From Nocardioides donggukensis (lineage in GTDB: Bacteria > Actinomycetota > Actinomycetes > Propionibacteriales > Nocardioidaceae), in contig NZ_JACYXZ010000001.1 in the NCBI RefSeq assembly GCF_014842875.1, positions 62,001 to 126,000 of the forward strand: a stretch of DNA of 64,000 nt, in the 5' to 3' direction. The translations under genes and the position numbers were made by a program. Below, one piece after another: positions 49,780 to 57,969 of the stretch. Each line of letters starts with the position of its first letter. Position 1 is the first letter of the stretch. Below the pieces are notes generated by a model that did no database searches, was not told the origin of the DNA, and saw only the letters and a list, made by a program, of their open reading frames with translations.

Positions 49780-51003
49780 TCAGCCGTCGGTCGGCAGCGG
49801 CTCCCGGCTGATCGGGCAGGACATGCACCGCGGGCCGCCCCGGCCCGAGCCGAGCTCGGAGCCGGCGATCCGGACCACCTCGATGCCGGCCTCCTCGAGC
49901 CGGTCGTTGGTCTCGTCGTTGCGCTCGTAGGCGACCGCCACGCGCGGCGCTAGGGCCAGCGTGTTGTTGCCGTCGTCCCACTGCTCGCGCTCAGCGGTGA
50001 CTGGATCGAGTCCGGTGTCGATCTGGTGCAGCGTGTCGATGCCCATGGCCTTGGCCGCGGCCACCAGGAACGGCTCGGCGGGGGAGACGTCGAGGTGCAG
50101 CGAGTCCTCGGTCTCGGTCGCCTCGGGCACGGTCACGGCGTACGCCTGCAGCGAGTCGGCGACCGCCGGGTACATCACGATCTTGTCGACGTCGACCATC
50201 GTGCAGACGGTGTCGAGGTGCATGGTCGCCCGCTCCTGCGCGATCGGCACCGCCAGGACGGTGTGCGCCAGCTGGGCGTGGAAGACCTGCCGGGCCAGCC
50301 GCTCGACGCCGGCCGGCGTGGTCCGCTCGCCGACACCGACCGCGATCACGCCGGGGGCCAGCAGCAGTACGTCGCCGCCCTCGACGTGCTCGTGGTGCCA
50401 GCCGTGGATCTTGCGGGTGCCGCGGAAGCGCGGGTGCTCGGTGTAGATCAGCTCGGTCAGCTGGGTCTCCCGGGCCCGGGCCGGCATCGCCAGCGAGGTC
50501 ACCGCGACCCGGTCCCGGACCCAGACGCTGGAGTCGCGGGTGAAGAGCAGGTTCGGCAGCGGGTCGATGAGGAAGTCGTCGTGGGCGAGCAGCGAGGTGA
50601 CCAGGCCGTGCCCGCCGCGGACCTCGTCGTTGCGGATGCCGGCGGTCAGGTACTCCGTCAGCTCCTCGGCGGAGTGGTCCCGCAGCGCGGTGGCGAGGTA
50701 GGCGCGGAGCGTGTCACCCAGGTGCAGCCCGGCCAGGGCGGTGGTGATGGCGTGGTTGCGGGCGACCTCGCTCTGCAGGGTCTCGGTGAGCAGGTCGGTG
50801 AGGTAGAGCACCTCCACCCCGCGGGTGCTGAGCGCCTCGGCGAAGGCGTCGTGCTCCTCCTGGGCACGACTCACCCAGGGGATGCCGTCGAAGAGCAGCT
50901 TGTCGTTGTTGCGCGGGGTGAGCCGCTTCAGCTCCGGTCCGGGGCGGTGGAGCATGACCGTCTGGAGCTGGCCGACCTCGCTGTCGGCGCCGTGCGTTGC
51001 CAT
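49780..51003 (-). CDS. arcA: Arginine deiminase
   Basis: The 407-residue enzyme converts arginine to citrulline and ammonia. [24 protein letters not shown] (Glu/His of the catalytic site), [11 protein letters not shown] (His) and the terminal [13 protein letters not shown] with nucleophile Cys ~396 are all present. The rest of the pathway (ornithine transcarbamylase, carbamate kinase, antiporter) is not adjacent. ATG 51003 is preferred: TAGAGT (51011-51016, reverse) ends 7 nt before it. Acid tolerance or ATP gain from arginine is the usual role. Confidence 0.95.
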   Translation of the reverse strand: MATHGADSEVGQLQTVMLHRPGPELKRLTPRNNDKLLFDGIPWVSRAQEEHDAFAEALSTRGVEVLYLTDLLTETLQSEVARNHAITTALAGLHLGDTLRAYLATALRDHSAEELTEYLTAGIRNDEVRGGHGLVTSLLAHDDFLIDPLPNLLFTRDSSVWVRDRVAVTSLAMPARARETQLTELIYTEHPRFRGTRKIHGWHHEHVEGGDVLLLAPGVIAVGVGERTTPAGVERLARQVFHAQLAHTVLAVPIAQERATMHLDTVCTMVDVDKIVMYPAVADSLQAYAVTVPEATETEDSLHLDVSPAEPFLVAAAKAMGIDTLHQIDTGLDPVTAEREQWDDGNNTLALAPRVAVAYERNDETNDRLEEAGIEVVRIAGSELGSGRGGPRCMSCPISREPLPTDG

Positions 51004-51080
51004 GCCGCGCACTCTAGTCGTCGGGCGCGGGGTGGCCGCAACGACCGCGTCCGGGCAGCTCGGCGCATCCCCGATGGGTC

Positions 51081-51134
51081 AGGCTCTACGTTCTGCAGGT
51101 TTGAGGGCCCCAGAACCTGCAGAACGTAGAGCCT
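51081..51134. repeat. Perfect 21-bp inverted repeat with 12-nt loop
   Basis: The left arm (51081-51101, begins AGGCTCTACG) and right arm (51114-51134) are perfect reverse complements; both contain CTGCAG. The loop is TGAGGGCCCCAG. It lies between the arcA promoter and the gdt1 stop on the same strand, and no U-tract follows on either side. It could serve as the 3' end of larB-larC-gdt1, or be a miniature palindromic repeat. Confidence 0.85.
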
Positions 51135-51194
51135 CGTGCCACGGCCGGGGCATCCACGGGCGACGCACCCACGGGCGGCGCACCGAGGAGCGGC

Positions 51195-51821
51195 TCAGGA
51201 GCCGAGCACCTCGACCAGCGTGAGCACGAACAACAGGAAGCACACACCGCTGCCGACGTAGTGCAGGGTGCTGAGCCGGATCCGGGCCAGCAGCACCCGC
51301 CCGGCGAGGACCGCCAACCCGCTCACCGTGAGCAGCGCGCCCCAGGCGCCGGCGAACACGGAGAACGGCGCGTCGTACCGCGCCACCAGCGACAGCGTGA
51401 GCAGCTGGGACAGGTCGCCCCACTCGGCGGCGAAGAGCACCAGGAAGCTGGCCGCGACCGCGCCCAGGCCCCGGCGCGGTCCGCCGGCCCTGTCGGCGTA
51501 CTCCTGCCCCGGGCCTGCCGGGTCCGCGTCCTCGGTGTCCGGCTGGTCCGGGTCGGTGCGGGCCTCCCTCAGCAGCAGCAGGGCGCCCCCGAGGAAGAGC
51601 AGGGCGGCACCGGACCGCACCCAGGTGATCGGCAGCTGGGCGACCACCGAGCCCAGCCCCACCGCGATGCCGGTCTGCACCAGGAAGGCCAGCCCGACGC
51701 CGATCCACACCCAGAGCGGACGGAACCGGGTGCTGAGCACTAGGGTGGCGATGAAGGTCTTGTCGGGCAGCTCGACCAGGAAGATCGTGCCGAAGGCCAG
51801 CGCGACGACGAGCAGGTCCAT
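51195..51821 (-). CDS. GDT1/TMEM165 (UPF0016) family cation transporter
   Basis: The 208-residue protein has six predicted helices in two repeats. The family's E-x-x-D motifs appear as VELPDKTF (~16-23) and AEWGDLSQ (~133-140), where the acidic residues bind Mn2+/Ca2+. Bacterial members export manganese. A charged loop (~88-120) separates the halves. ATG 51821 shares a base with the larC stop (TGATG), so it is translationally coupled to nickel-pincer cofactor genes, suggesting a metal-handling link. Confidence 0.88.
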   Translation of the reverse strand: MDLLVVALAFGTIFLVELPDKTFIATLVLSTRFRPLWVWIGVGLAFLVQTGIAVGLGSVVAQLPITWVRSGAALLFLGGALLLLREARTDPDQPDTEDADPAGPGQEYADRAGGPRRGLGAVAASFLVLFAAEWGDLSQLLTLSLVARYDAPFSVFAGAWGALLTVSGLAVLAGRVLLARIRLSTLHYVGSGVCFLLFVLTLVEVLGS

Positions 51822-53020
51822 CAGCGCGTGGGACCCCCGTCGGCGAAGAACCGGCGGCTGGCCGCGATCGCGTCCCCCAGGACGTCGCTCACCGGCCGGC
51901 CGAGGTACGCCGCCGCGCGCGCGACGTCGTCGTACTCGGGCTGGGCGTTGACCAGGACCCCGTCATGGCGGGCCAGCTTCACCGCGATCGTCCGGCCGCC
52001 CACCTCGATCGAGGTCATCTCGCGCTCGAGGGCGTGCTTGGTGAGCGGATGCTCGCGGACGCCGATCGTCGAGGTCTCCCGGAAGATCGCCGCCCGGACC
52101 GGCACCGCCCGGTCGCTGCGGACCAGCACGGAGAGGGTGTGCGCCGGTCGGCCCTTCTTCATGAGGATCGGGGTCAGCCAGGCGTCCGAGGCCCCGGCCT
52201 CGAGCAGGGCGGCGATAACCGCCGGCCAGACCCGCGGATCGAGGTCGTCGACGTTGGTCTCCACGAGCAGCGGCACCGGTCCGCTCGCGTCGGCGGGGGT
52301 GCCCACGAGCAGGCGCAGCACGTTGGCGTGGCCGTCCGGGTCGCGGCCGCCGGCGCCGGTGCCGATCCGGTCGGTCACCATCGCCGGCTGGGCGCCCCAG
52401 CCGGTGGCCAGGGTCCGCAGCAGCGCCGCCCCGGTCGGCGTGCACAGCTCCATCGCCGGCGCTCCCGGCGGACCGGCGTACGACGGTGCTCCGCGGAGCA
52501 GCTCGGCCACGGCCGGGGGCGGCACCGGCAGGGTGCCGTGCGCGGCGCGGACCGAGCCGGACCCGACCGCCACCGGCGAGACGACCACCGCGTCGGCCGC
52601 CTCGGGCAGCGTGGCGAACCCGGCGCAGACCCCGACCACATCGGCGATCGCGTCGAGCGCCCCCACCTCGTGGAAGGTGACGTCCAACGGATCGGCGCCG
52701 TGCACCGTCGCCTCCGCGACCGCCAGCCGCTCGAACACCTCCAGCGCCGGGACCCGGACCGGCTCCTCGAGATCCGCGCGGGTCAGCAGCTGCCGGATGT
52801 CGCGCCAGGTGCGGTGCGCGGTGGACTCGGCCGCCCGGACGTGGCAGCGGGTGGCGGCCAGGCCGTTGCGGTGGACCGGCTCGACCGCCAACGACACCGG
52901 CTCGGGGGAGACCGCCTGGACCGCGGCCTGGAGCACCGGCAGCGGCACCCCGGCCCCCAACAGCGCGCCGAGCAGCATGTCGCCGCTGGCACCCGAGGAG
53001 GCGTCGACCCAGACGGTCAC
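51821..53020 (-). CDS. larC: LarC, nickel insertion protein for the nickel-pincer nucleotide
   Basis: The 399-residue protein inserts Ni into pyridinium bis-thiocarboxylate mononucleotide, the cofactor of lactate racemase-type enzymes. MTVWVDASSGASGDMLLGAL (~1-20), FHEVGALDAIADVVG (~118-132) and LLVETNVDDLDPRVWP (~250-265) mark the family; DWLTPILMKKGRP-type text appears as DAWLTPILMKKGRP. It is one continuous frame, unlike the programmed-frameshift larC of Lactobacillus. Start GTG 53020 overlaps the larB stop (GTGA); its stop overlaps the gdt1 start. LarE and a LarA-type enzyme are not in the window. Confidence 0.93.
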   Translation of the reverse strand: MTVWVDASSGASGDMLLGALLGAGVPLPVLQAAVQAVSPEPVSLAVEPVHRNGLAATRCHVRAAESTAHRTWRDIRQLLTRADLEEPVRVPALEVFERLAVAEATVHGADPLDVTFHEVGALDAIADVVGVCAGFATLPEAADAVVVSPVAVGSGSVRAAHGTLPVPPPAVAELLRGAPSYAGPPGAPAMELCTPTGAALLRTLATGWGAQPAMVTDRIGTGAGGRDPDGHANVLRLLVGTPADASGPVPLLVETNVDDLDPRVWPAVIAALLEAGASDAWLTPILMKKGRPAHTLSVLVRSDRAVPVRAAIFRETSTIGVREHPLTKHALEREMTSIEVGGRTIAVKLARHDGVLVNAQPEYDDVARAAAYLGRPVSDVLGDAIAASRRFFADGGPTR

Positions 53021-53955
53021 GGGGTGGGCTCCCGGGGGTCTCGAGACGGTTGCTGCGCAACCTCCTCGACCACCGGTTGGTCGGGCGGGTGTTCTTCGGG
53101 TGCGGGTGGCCTCGGTCGCGCGCTTCGCGCCGGGTCGTCGGTGGCGCTCGCAGCGCGACCGACGTCGTGCGGTGGTTCTTCGGGTGCGGGTGGCTTCGGT
53201 CGCGCGCTTCGCGCCGGGTCGTCGGCGGCGCTCGCAGCGCGACCGAGGTCGTGCGGGTGTTCTTCGGGTGCGGGTGGCTTCGGTCGCGCGCTTCGCGCCA
53301 CGCGAGCGGCGAAGACGCCCGCCCCGTAGCCGTTGTCGATGTTGACCACGCTCACCCCGGGTGCGCACGAGTTCAGCATCCCCAGCAGCGCGGCCAGCCC
53401 GCCGAACGAGGCGCCGTACCCCACCGACGTCGGCACGGCGACCAGCGGCACCCCGGTCAGCCCACCCACCACCGACGGCAGGGCGCCCTCCATGCCGGCC
53501 ACGACGACCAGGCAGTCGGCGTGCTCCAGCCGGTCCCGGACGGCCAGCAGCCGGTGCAGCCCGGCGACACCGACGTCGCGGATCTCCTCGACCTCGGCTC
53601 CGTGCACGCGGGCGGTCAGGGCCGCCTCGGCGGCCACCGGGGCGTCCGAGGTGCCGGCGCTGATCACCGCGACCCGGCCCCGCGGCGCCGGGAGCGGGCC
53701 GAGCGTGGCGGCCCGCGCCACCCGGTCCAGGTCGGCGTCGAGGCCCGCGACCGCGTGCATCGCCTCGTCGCTGAGCCGGGTCGCCAGGACCGCCCGGTCC
53801 GGGTGCCGGGAGTGCAGCGTCCCGAGGATGGCCACGACCTGCTCGGGGGTCTTGCCGGCGCCGTAGACCACCTCGGGGTCCCCGGTGCGCCCGGCTCGGT
53901 CGACGTCGACCCGGGCGAAGCCCAGGTCGGCGGTCCGGTCGTCGTTCTCGTGCAC
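53017..53955 (-). CDS. larB: LarB, with a repeat-derived C-terminal tail
   Basis: The enzyme carboxylates nicotinic acid adenine dinucleotide, the first step of nickel-pincer cofactor synthesis. The core (~1-218) has LGFARVDVDRAGR, PEVVYGAGKTPEQ, VAVISAGTSDAPVAAEA, DCLVVVAGMEGALPSVVGGL, PTSVGYGASFGG and NIDNGYGAGVFAA, where LarB normally ends. Here ~95 more residues follow: a 28-residue unit (RSARPKPPAPEEHPHDLG...) repeated about 2.6 times and a last stretch VVEEVAQQPSRD read through an intergenic palindrome. Start GTG 53955 is chosen (312 residues) because TAGGTT ends 6 nt before it; GTG 53961 abuts that -10 box. The stop overlaps the larC start (GTGA). Confidence 0.88.
   Translation of the reverse strand: MHENDDRTADLGFARVDVDRAGRTGDPEVVYGAGKTPEQVVAILGTLHSRHPDRAVLATRLSDEAMHAVAGLDADLDRVARAATLGPLPAPRGRVAVISAGTSDAPVAAEAALTARVHGAEVEEIRDVGVAGLHRLLAVRDRLEHADCLVVVAGMEGALPSVVGGLTGVPLVAVPTSVGYGASFGGLAALLGMLNSCAPGVSVVNIDNGYGAGVFAARVARSARPKPPAPEEHPHDLGRAASAADDPARSARPKPPAPEEPPHDVGRAASATDDPARSARPRPPAPEEHPPDQPVVEEVAQQPSRDPREPTP
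53037..53306. repeat. 84-bp tandem repeats plus palindromic element inside larB
   Basis: TTCTTCGGG starts copies at 53092, 53176 and 53260, an exact 84-bp (28-codon) period; the third copy breaks off near 53300. Each holds a longer palindrome with ends GGTCGCGC and GCGCGACC and the small hairpin GCGCGCTTCGCGC. At 53037-53075 lies a different element with core GGTTGC-TGC-GCAACC and flanks TCGAGACG/CTCCTCGACCAC, the same outer parts as the repeats at 13141-13333. Confidence 0.9.
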
Positions 53956-54049
53956 GGCCACAACCTAGCCGCAGGGCCCGCTGCACCCTTGCCGTGGTCG
54001 GTGCCCGGGTGTTGGCTGGGTGTGGGGTCGCGACCAGGAGGAGCACGTC

Positions 54050-54841
54050 ATGACGAAGTTCGACCGATACACCCAGGGCACGCCGAGCTGGATCGACCTG
54101 ATGGCACCGGACCAGGACGGCGCCAAGCGGTTCTACGGCGACCTGTTCGGCTGGGAGTACGACGACCAGCCGATCGACGACCAGGGCAACACCTACTCCA
54201 TGGCCCGCATCGAGGGCGACGACGTGGCCGGCCTCGGCGGCCAGATGGAGCACGAGCAGGGCCAGCCGGCACGCTGGAACGTCTACTTCGCGGCGGACGA
54301 CGTGGACGCCGTGGCGTCCAAGGTGCAGGAGGCGGGCGGCCAGGTGATGGCCGGCCCCATGGACGTGTTCGACTCCGGGCGGATGGCGTTCGCCCAGGAC
54401 CCGGGTGGCGCGATGTTCGGGATCTGGCAGGCCAAGCAGCACATCGGCTCCCGCCGGGCCAACGAGCCGGGCACCAACACCTGGAACGAGGTGGCGGTCG
54501 ACGACGTGCCCGCGACGGCCGGCTTCTACCGTGAGGTGCTGGGAGTGACGCCGCAGGAGATGGACATGGGGCCCGAGATGGGGACCTACACGACCTTCGA
54601 GGTCGACGGGAGGTCGGTGGCCGGCTCGATGTCGCTGCCACCGGGGGTGCCGCCGCACTGGAACGTCTACTTCAACGTCGCCGACCTCGACGCGTCGGTC
54701 GCCAGGGCCACCGATCTCGGCGCCGAGGCGGTCGCCCCCGCCATGGACATCCCCGGCGTGGGTCGTCTGGCGTTCCTCAAGGACCCGCAGGGGGCGATGT
54801 TCAACCTCATGCAGCACCCCGCGGACTTCGTCGCCGACTGA
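54050..54841 (+). CDS. Two-domain VOC/glyoxalase-fold protein
   Basis: The 263-residue protein is a tandem of two vicinal-oxygen-chelate domains (~8-123 and ~135-260), similar to the mycobacterial CFP30B type. Each has the strand pattern PSWIDLMAPDQDGAKRFYGD / NTWNEVAVDDVPATAGFYRE and ends MAFAQDPGGAMFGIWQ / LAFLKDPQGAMFNLMQ. Metal ligands are not all evident, so enzymatic activity is unsure. A strong AGGAGG precedes ATG 54050. It converges on pheA and diverges from larB. Confidence 0.88.
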   Translation: MTKFDRYTQGTPSWIDLMAPDQDGAKRFYGDLFGWEYDDQPIDDQGNTYSMARIEGDDVAGLGGQMEHEQGQPARWNVYFAADDVDAVASKVQEAGGQVMAGPMDVFDSGRMAFAQDPGGAMFGIWQAKQHIGSRRANEPGTNTWNEVAVDDVPATAGFYREVLGVTPQEMDMGPEMGTYTTFEVDGRSVAGSMSLPPGVPPHWNVYFNVADLDASVARATDLGAEAVAPAMDIPGVGRLAFLKDPQGAMFNLMQHPADFVAD

Positions 54842-54904
54842 GCCGGGCACCTCACGCGACGCCCACGGGGCTGACCGCGGACCCTGAGGGGCTCCGCGAC
54901 GGCC

Positions 54905-55753
54905 TCAGGAGGAGCTGAGCGCGCGGAACGGGTCGGCGGGGTAGACCCCGATGATCTTCACCTCGTGGGTGAAGAAGGCCAGCTCCTCCAGGGCGTTGCG
55001 GACGCCCACGTCGTCGGGGTGCCCGTCGACCTCGGCGAGGAACTGGGTCGCGGTGAACTCGCCGTCGACCATGTAGCTCTCCAACTTGGTCATGTTCACC
55101 CCGTTGGTGGCGAACCCGCCCAGGGCCTTGTAGAGCGCCGCGGGCAGGTTGCGCACGTTGAAGACGAAGCTGGTGACGACGGGCCGGTCGCCGGCCGGGG
55201 CCTGCACGTAGTCGCGGGAGAGGACCACGAACCGGGTGGTGTTGTGGTCCTCGTCCTCGACCTCCTCGCGGAGGATCCGCAGGCCGTAGATCTCCGCGGC
55301 CAGCGGCGGCGCCAGCGCGGCCTGGCTCGGGTCCCGACTGTCGGCCACCTCGCGGGCGGCGCCGGCGGTGTCGCCCGAAATCATCGGCGTCAGCCCCAGC
55401 TCCCGGATCACCTTGCGGCACTGGCCCAGCGCGTGGACGTGGCTGTGCACGGTCCGGATCGTCTCCACCGAGGCGCCCTCGACCGCCATCAGCGTGAACT
55501 GGATCCGGAGGAAGTGCTCGGCGACGATGTGCAGGTCCGAGGTCGGCAGGAAGTGGTGGATGTCGGCCACCCGGCCGGCCAGCGAGTTGTCGATCGGGAT
55601 CATCGCCAGGTCGGCGTCCCCCGACTCCACGGCCGCGAAGACGTCCTCGAACGCCGGGCAGGCCACCGCCTCCCAGTCCGGGTAGTGCTGCTTGCACACG
55701 AGGTGGGAGTTGGCGCCGGGTTCGCCCTGGTAGGCGATGCGTCGTCGGGTCAC
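54905..55753 (-). CDS. pheA: Prephenate dehydratase
   Basis: The 282-residue enzyme makes phenylpyruvate from prephenate in phenylalanine synthesis. IAYQGEPGANSH (~6-17), PIDNSLAGRV (~53-62) and NTTRFVVL (~170-177, catalytic Thr in TRF) mark the catalytic domain; residues ~195-282 are an ACT domain with GVNMTKLESYMVDGEFT (the ESRP-type motif here ESYM) that binds Phe for feedback control. No chorismate mutase domain is present. The start is GTG 55753. It is monocistronic; the divergent DUF4446 gene shares its upstream region. Confidence 0.94.
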   Translation of the reverse strand: MTRRRIAYQGEPGANSHLVCKQHYPDWEAVACPAFEDVFAAVESGDADLAMIPIDNSLAGRVADIHHFLPTSDLHIVAEHFLRIQFTLMAVEGASVETIRTVHSHVHALGQCRKVIRELGLTPMISGDTAGAAREVADSRDPSQAALAPPLAAEIYGLRILREEVEDEDHNTTRFVVLSRDYVQAPAGDRPVVTSFVFNVRNLPAALYKALGGFATNGVNMTKLESYMVDGEFTATQFLAEVDGHPDDVGVRNALEELAFFTHEVKIIGVYPADPFRALSSS

Positions 55754-55823
55754 GGCGACATTTTCCCACGGCGCGGTCCTCGGCCGACGGGTGACCGGCT
55801 GCCGATCACCTACCCTCGGGCCT

Positions 55824-56219
55824 GTGCTGATCGCCGTGACCCTCGCCCTCGTGATCGCGCTCGTCGCGCTGGTCCTCGCCCTGCTCTCGCTCCGGGCCGC
55901 GCAGAGGCGCCCGGGGGTCGACGAGGAGCTGCCCGAGGACGTGCACGGGCTGCGCCAGGAGGTGGCCGCGCTGCGGGCCGAGGCGCGCGACGCGCTGAAG
56001 CACCTCGCGGTCGTGCGCTACGACGCCTTCGGGGACATGGGCGGACACCTGTCCTGGTCGCTGGCGCTCCTCGACGACGCCGGCCACGGGGTGCTGCTGA
56101 CCTCGATCCACGGCCGCAGCGAGGCCCGCACCTATGCCAAGAACGTCTCCGCCTGGTCCTCCGAGCAGCAGCTCTCGCCGGAGGAGCAGGAGGCGATCAC
56201 CCACGCCCGCCCCCGGTAG
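55824..56219 (+). CDS. DUF4446-family membrane-anchored protein
   Basis: The 131-residue protein has one N-terminal transmembrane helix (LIAVTLALVIALVALVLALL), a predicted coiled-coil stretch (EDVHGLRQEVAALRAEARDA) and a compact domain with VVRYDAFGDMGGHLSWSLAL and GRSEARTYAKNV, typical of DUF4446. The role is unknown; similar proteins occur in firmicutes and actinobacteria, often near parB or serS. TACCCT (55811-55816) ends 7 nt before GTG 55824, suggesting a leaderless mRNA. Confidence 0.85.
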   Translation: MLIAVTLALVIALVALVLALLSLRAAQRRPGVDEELPEDVHGLRQEVAALRAEARDALKHLAVVRYDAFGDMGGHLSWSLALLDDAGHGVLLTSIHGRSEARTYAKNVSAWSSEQQLSPEEQEAITHARPR

Positions 56220-56276
56220 CCGGGATCGACCGGGATCCTCGGGGCAGGGACCGGGCAGGGACAATGCGGGGACCGG

Positions 56277-57857
56277 TCAGCGGGGGACGCGGACGAGCAA
56301 TCGACCGTGGATGCACTCCATCGACAGCTCCCGGCCGGGCCCGATCGAGTCGCCGTCGAGCTGACGGGGGGTGTCGGTGGAGGCCCGGATGACGACCTTG
56401 CGGCCGGTCATCCGGTCCAGCGTGGAGTCGGTGCGCGAGCGCTTGGCCAGCACCCGCCACACGATCGGCAGCCAGGACAGGAACCGCTTGGGGTGGATCA
56501 GCACCACGTCGAGCAGCCCGTCGTCGATGGTCGCGTCGGGCAGCAGCGGCATCCCGGCCTGCAGGTAGCCGACGTTGCCGACCACGACCGTGCGCGCCCG
56601 GTGCCGGGTGAAGGGCTCGTCGTCGACGGACACCTCGATGCCCACCGCCGGGAACATCAGCGACTTCAGTGCGGAGAGCACGTAGGCCAGCCAGCCGACC
56701 TTCTCCTTGATCCCCTCGTTGACCCCCTCCATGATCGCGGCGTCGAAGCCCAGCCCGGCCATCACCATGAAGTGGGTGTCGGCCAGACCGTCGCCGCTGA
56801 CCCGCACCATGTCGATCGCCCGGTCCTGGCCGTTGAGCGTCACGTCGACCGCCGAGCGGAGGTAGAGCGGGATGCCGAGGTTCCGGGCGAGCAGGTTGCC
56901 GGTGCCGGCGGGCACGATCCCCACCGGGATGCCGGTGCTGGCCAGCTCCGCGCACACCTCGCGCACCGTGCCGTCCCCGCCGCACACCATGACCAGGTCG
57001 GCGCCCGCGACGGCGGCCGCAGCCGCCTGCCCGGTGCCGGGGTCCTCCACGGAGGTGTAGTGCCAGACCGGCTCGGACCACCCGGACTCGGCGGCCATCG
57101 CGGAGACGATCGACCGGAACTGGCCGACGTCCTCGACCTTGATCGGGTTGAGCACGACGTGCAGGTCCCGGCTGGCGACCGGCACGCTCTCCACGAGCGG
57201 TGCGGCGGTCTCGGCGTGACCCCGCGGCAGCGGCGAGAGCACGACCATGCCCAGCAGCACCAGCCCGACGCCGAGCAGCAGTCCCCCGGCGATGTCGGAG
57301 GGGTAGTGCCGGCCCAGCAGCAGCCGGTCGGCGCAGACCACGACCGCCAGCAGCCCGAGCAGGACGGCGACCGCCCGGCGCACGCCGGCCTTGCGGACCA
57401 GCATCACGGTGACCACCACCAGCACCCCGCCGAGGGCCGCGATGTAGGAGGCGTGCCCGGAGGGGAAGGAGCCGTTGCTCAGCTCGGCGAACTCCGCCTG
57501 CACCTGGGGCCGGGGCCGACCGACCAGCCACTTGAGCAGGTGGGTGGTGACCATGGTCGTGGCCATCACCAGCGCGACGTACGCCGAGGCCCGCCGGTGC
57601 CCGCGACTGAACAGCGCCCCGGCGACCACCAGCGTCACCACCGCCACCGCGATCGTGCCGGTCGCCACCTCCACCGCCCGGAGCGCGTCCAGCAGCGCCG
57701 GGCGGCCGTCGGCCCACCCGGAGAGGGACTCGGTCACCCGGCTGTCCCACTCGATCAGGGAGGTCCAGCCGGCCGCGACCAGGGCGAGCAGGACGCCGAA
57801 CGCCGAGAGGCACAGCGCGGCCAGGCCCAGGGTGGTGGCGCGCGGGCGGTCGATCAC
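56277..57857 (-). CDS. PAP2 phosphatase fused to diacylglycerol/sphingosine kinase domain
   Basis: The 526-residue protein joins a membrane PAP2 phosphatase (~1-210; KWLVGRPRPQ, GSFPSGHAS, GRHYPSDIAGG form the three-part phosphatase site) to a cytosolic lipid kinase of the DAGK catalytic type (~230-526; HVVLNPIKV, VMVCGGDGTVREV ~287-299, VPAGTGNLLARNLGIPL). One polypeptide could thus both remove and add phosphate on lipids such as phosphatidate or undecaprenyl phosphate; direction is unknown. GTG 57857 is chosen with GGAG upstream; a TTG at 57899 would add 14 Arg-rich residues. Confidence 0.87.
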   Translation of the reverse strand: MIDRPRATTLGLAALCLSAFGVLLALVAAGWTSLIEWDSRVTESLSGWADGRPALLDALRAVEVATGTIAVAVVTLVVAGALFSRGHRRASAYVALVMATTMVTTHLLKWLVGRPRPQVQAEFAELSNGSFPSGHASYIAALGGVLVVVTVMLVRKAGVRRAVAVLLGLLAVVVCADRLLLGRHYPSDIAGGLLLGVGLVLLGMVVLSPLPRGHAETAAPLVESVPVASRDLHVVLNPIKVEDVGQFRSIVSAMAAESGWSEPVWHYTSVEDPGTGQAAAAAVAGADLVMVCGGDGTVREVCAELASTGIPVGIVPAGTGNLLARNLGIPLYLRSAVDVTLNGQDRAIDMVRVSGDGLADTHFMVMAGLGFDAAIMEGVNEGIKEKVGWLAYVLSALKSLMFPAVGIEVSVDDEPFTRHRARTVVVGNVGYLQAGMPLLPDATIDDGLLDVVLIHPKRFLSWLPIVWRVLAKRSRTDSTLDRMTGRKVVIRASTDTPRQLDGDSIGPGRELSMECIHGRLLVRVPR

Positions 57858-57969
57858 GGTGGCGGGTCTCCGTCGTCGTCGGCGGGTCGGTCGCGGCAAA
57901 GTATGCCTTCGTCACCCACCATGACCGATAATGGCGGGGACCGGACCTCGCCACGAGCAAGGAGCCCGC

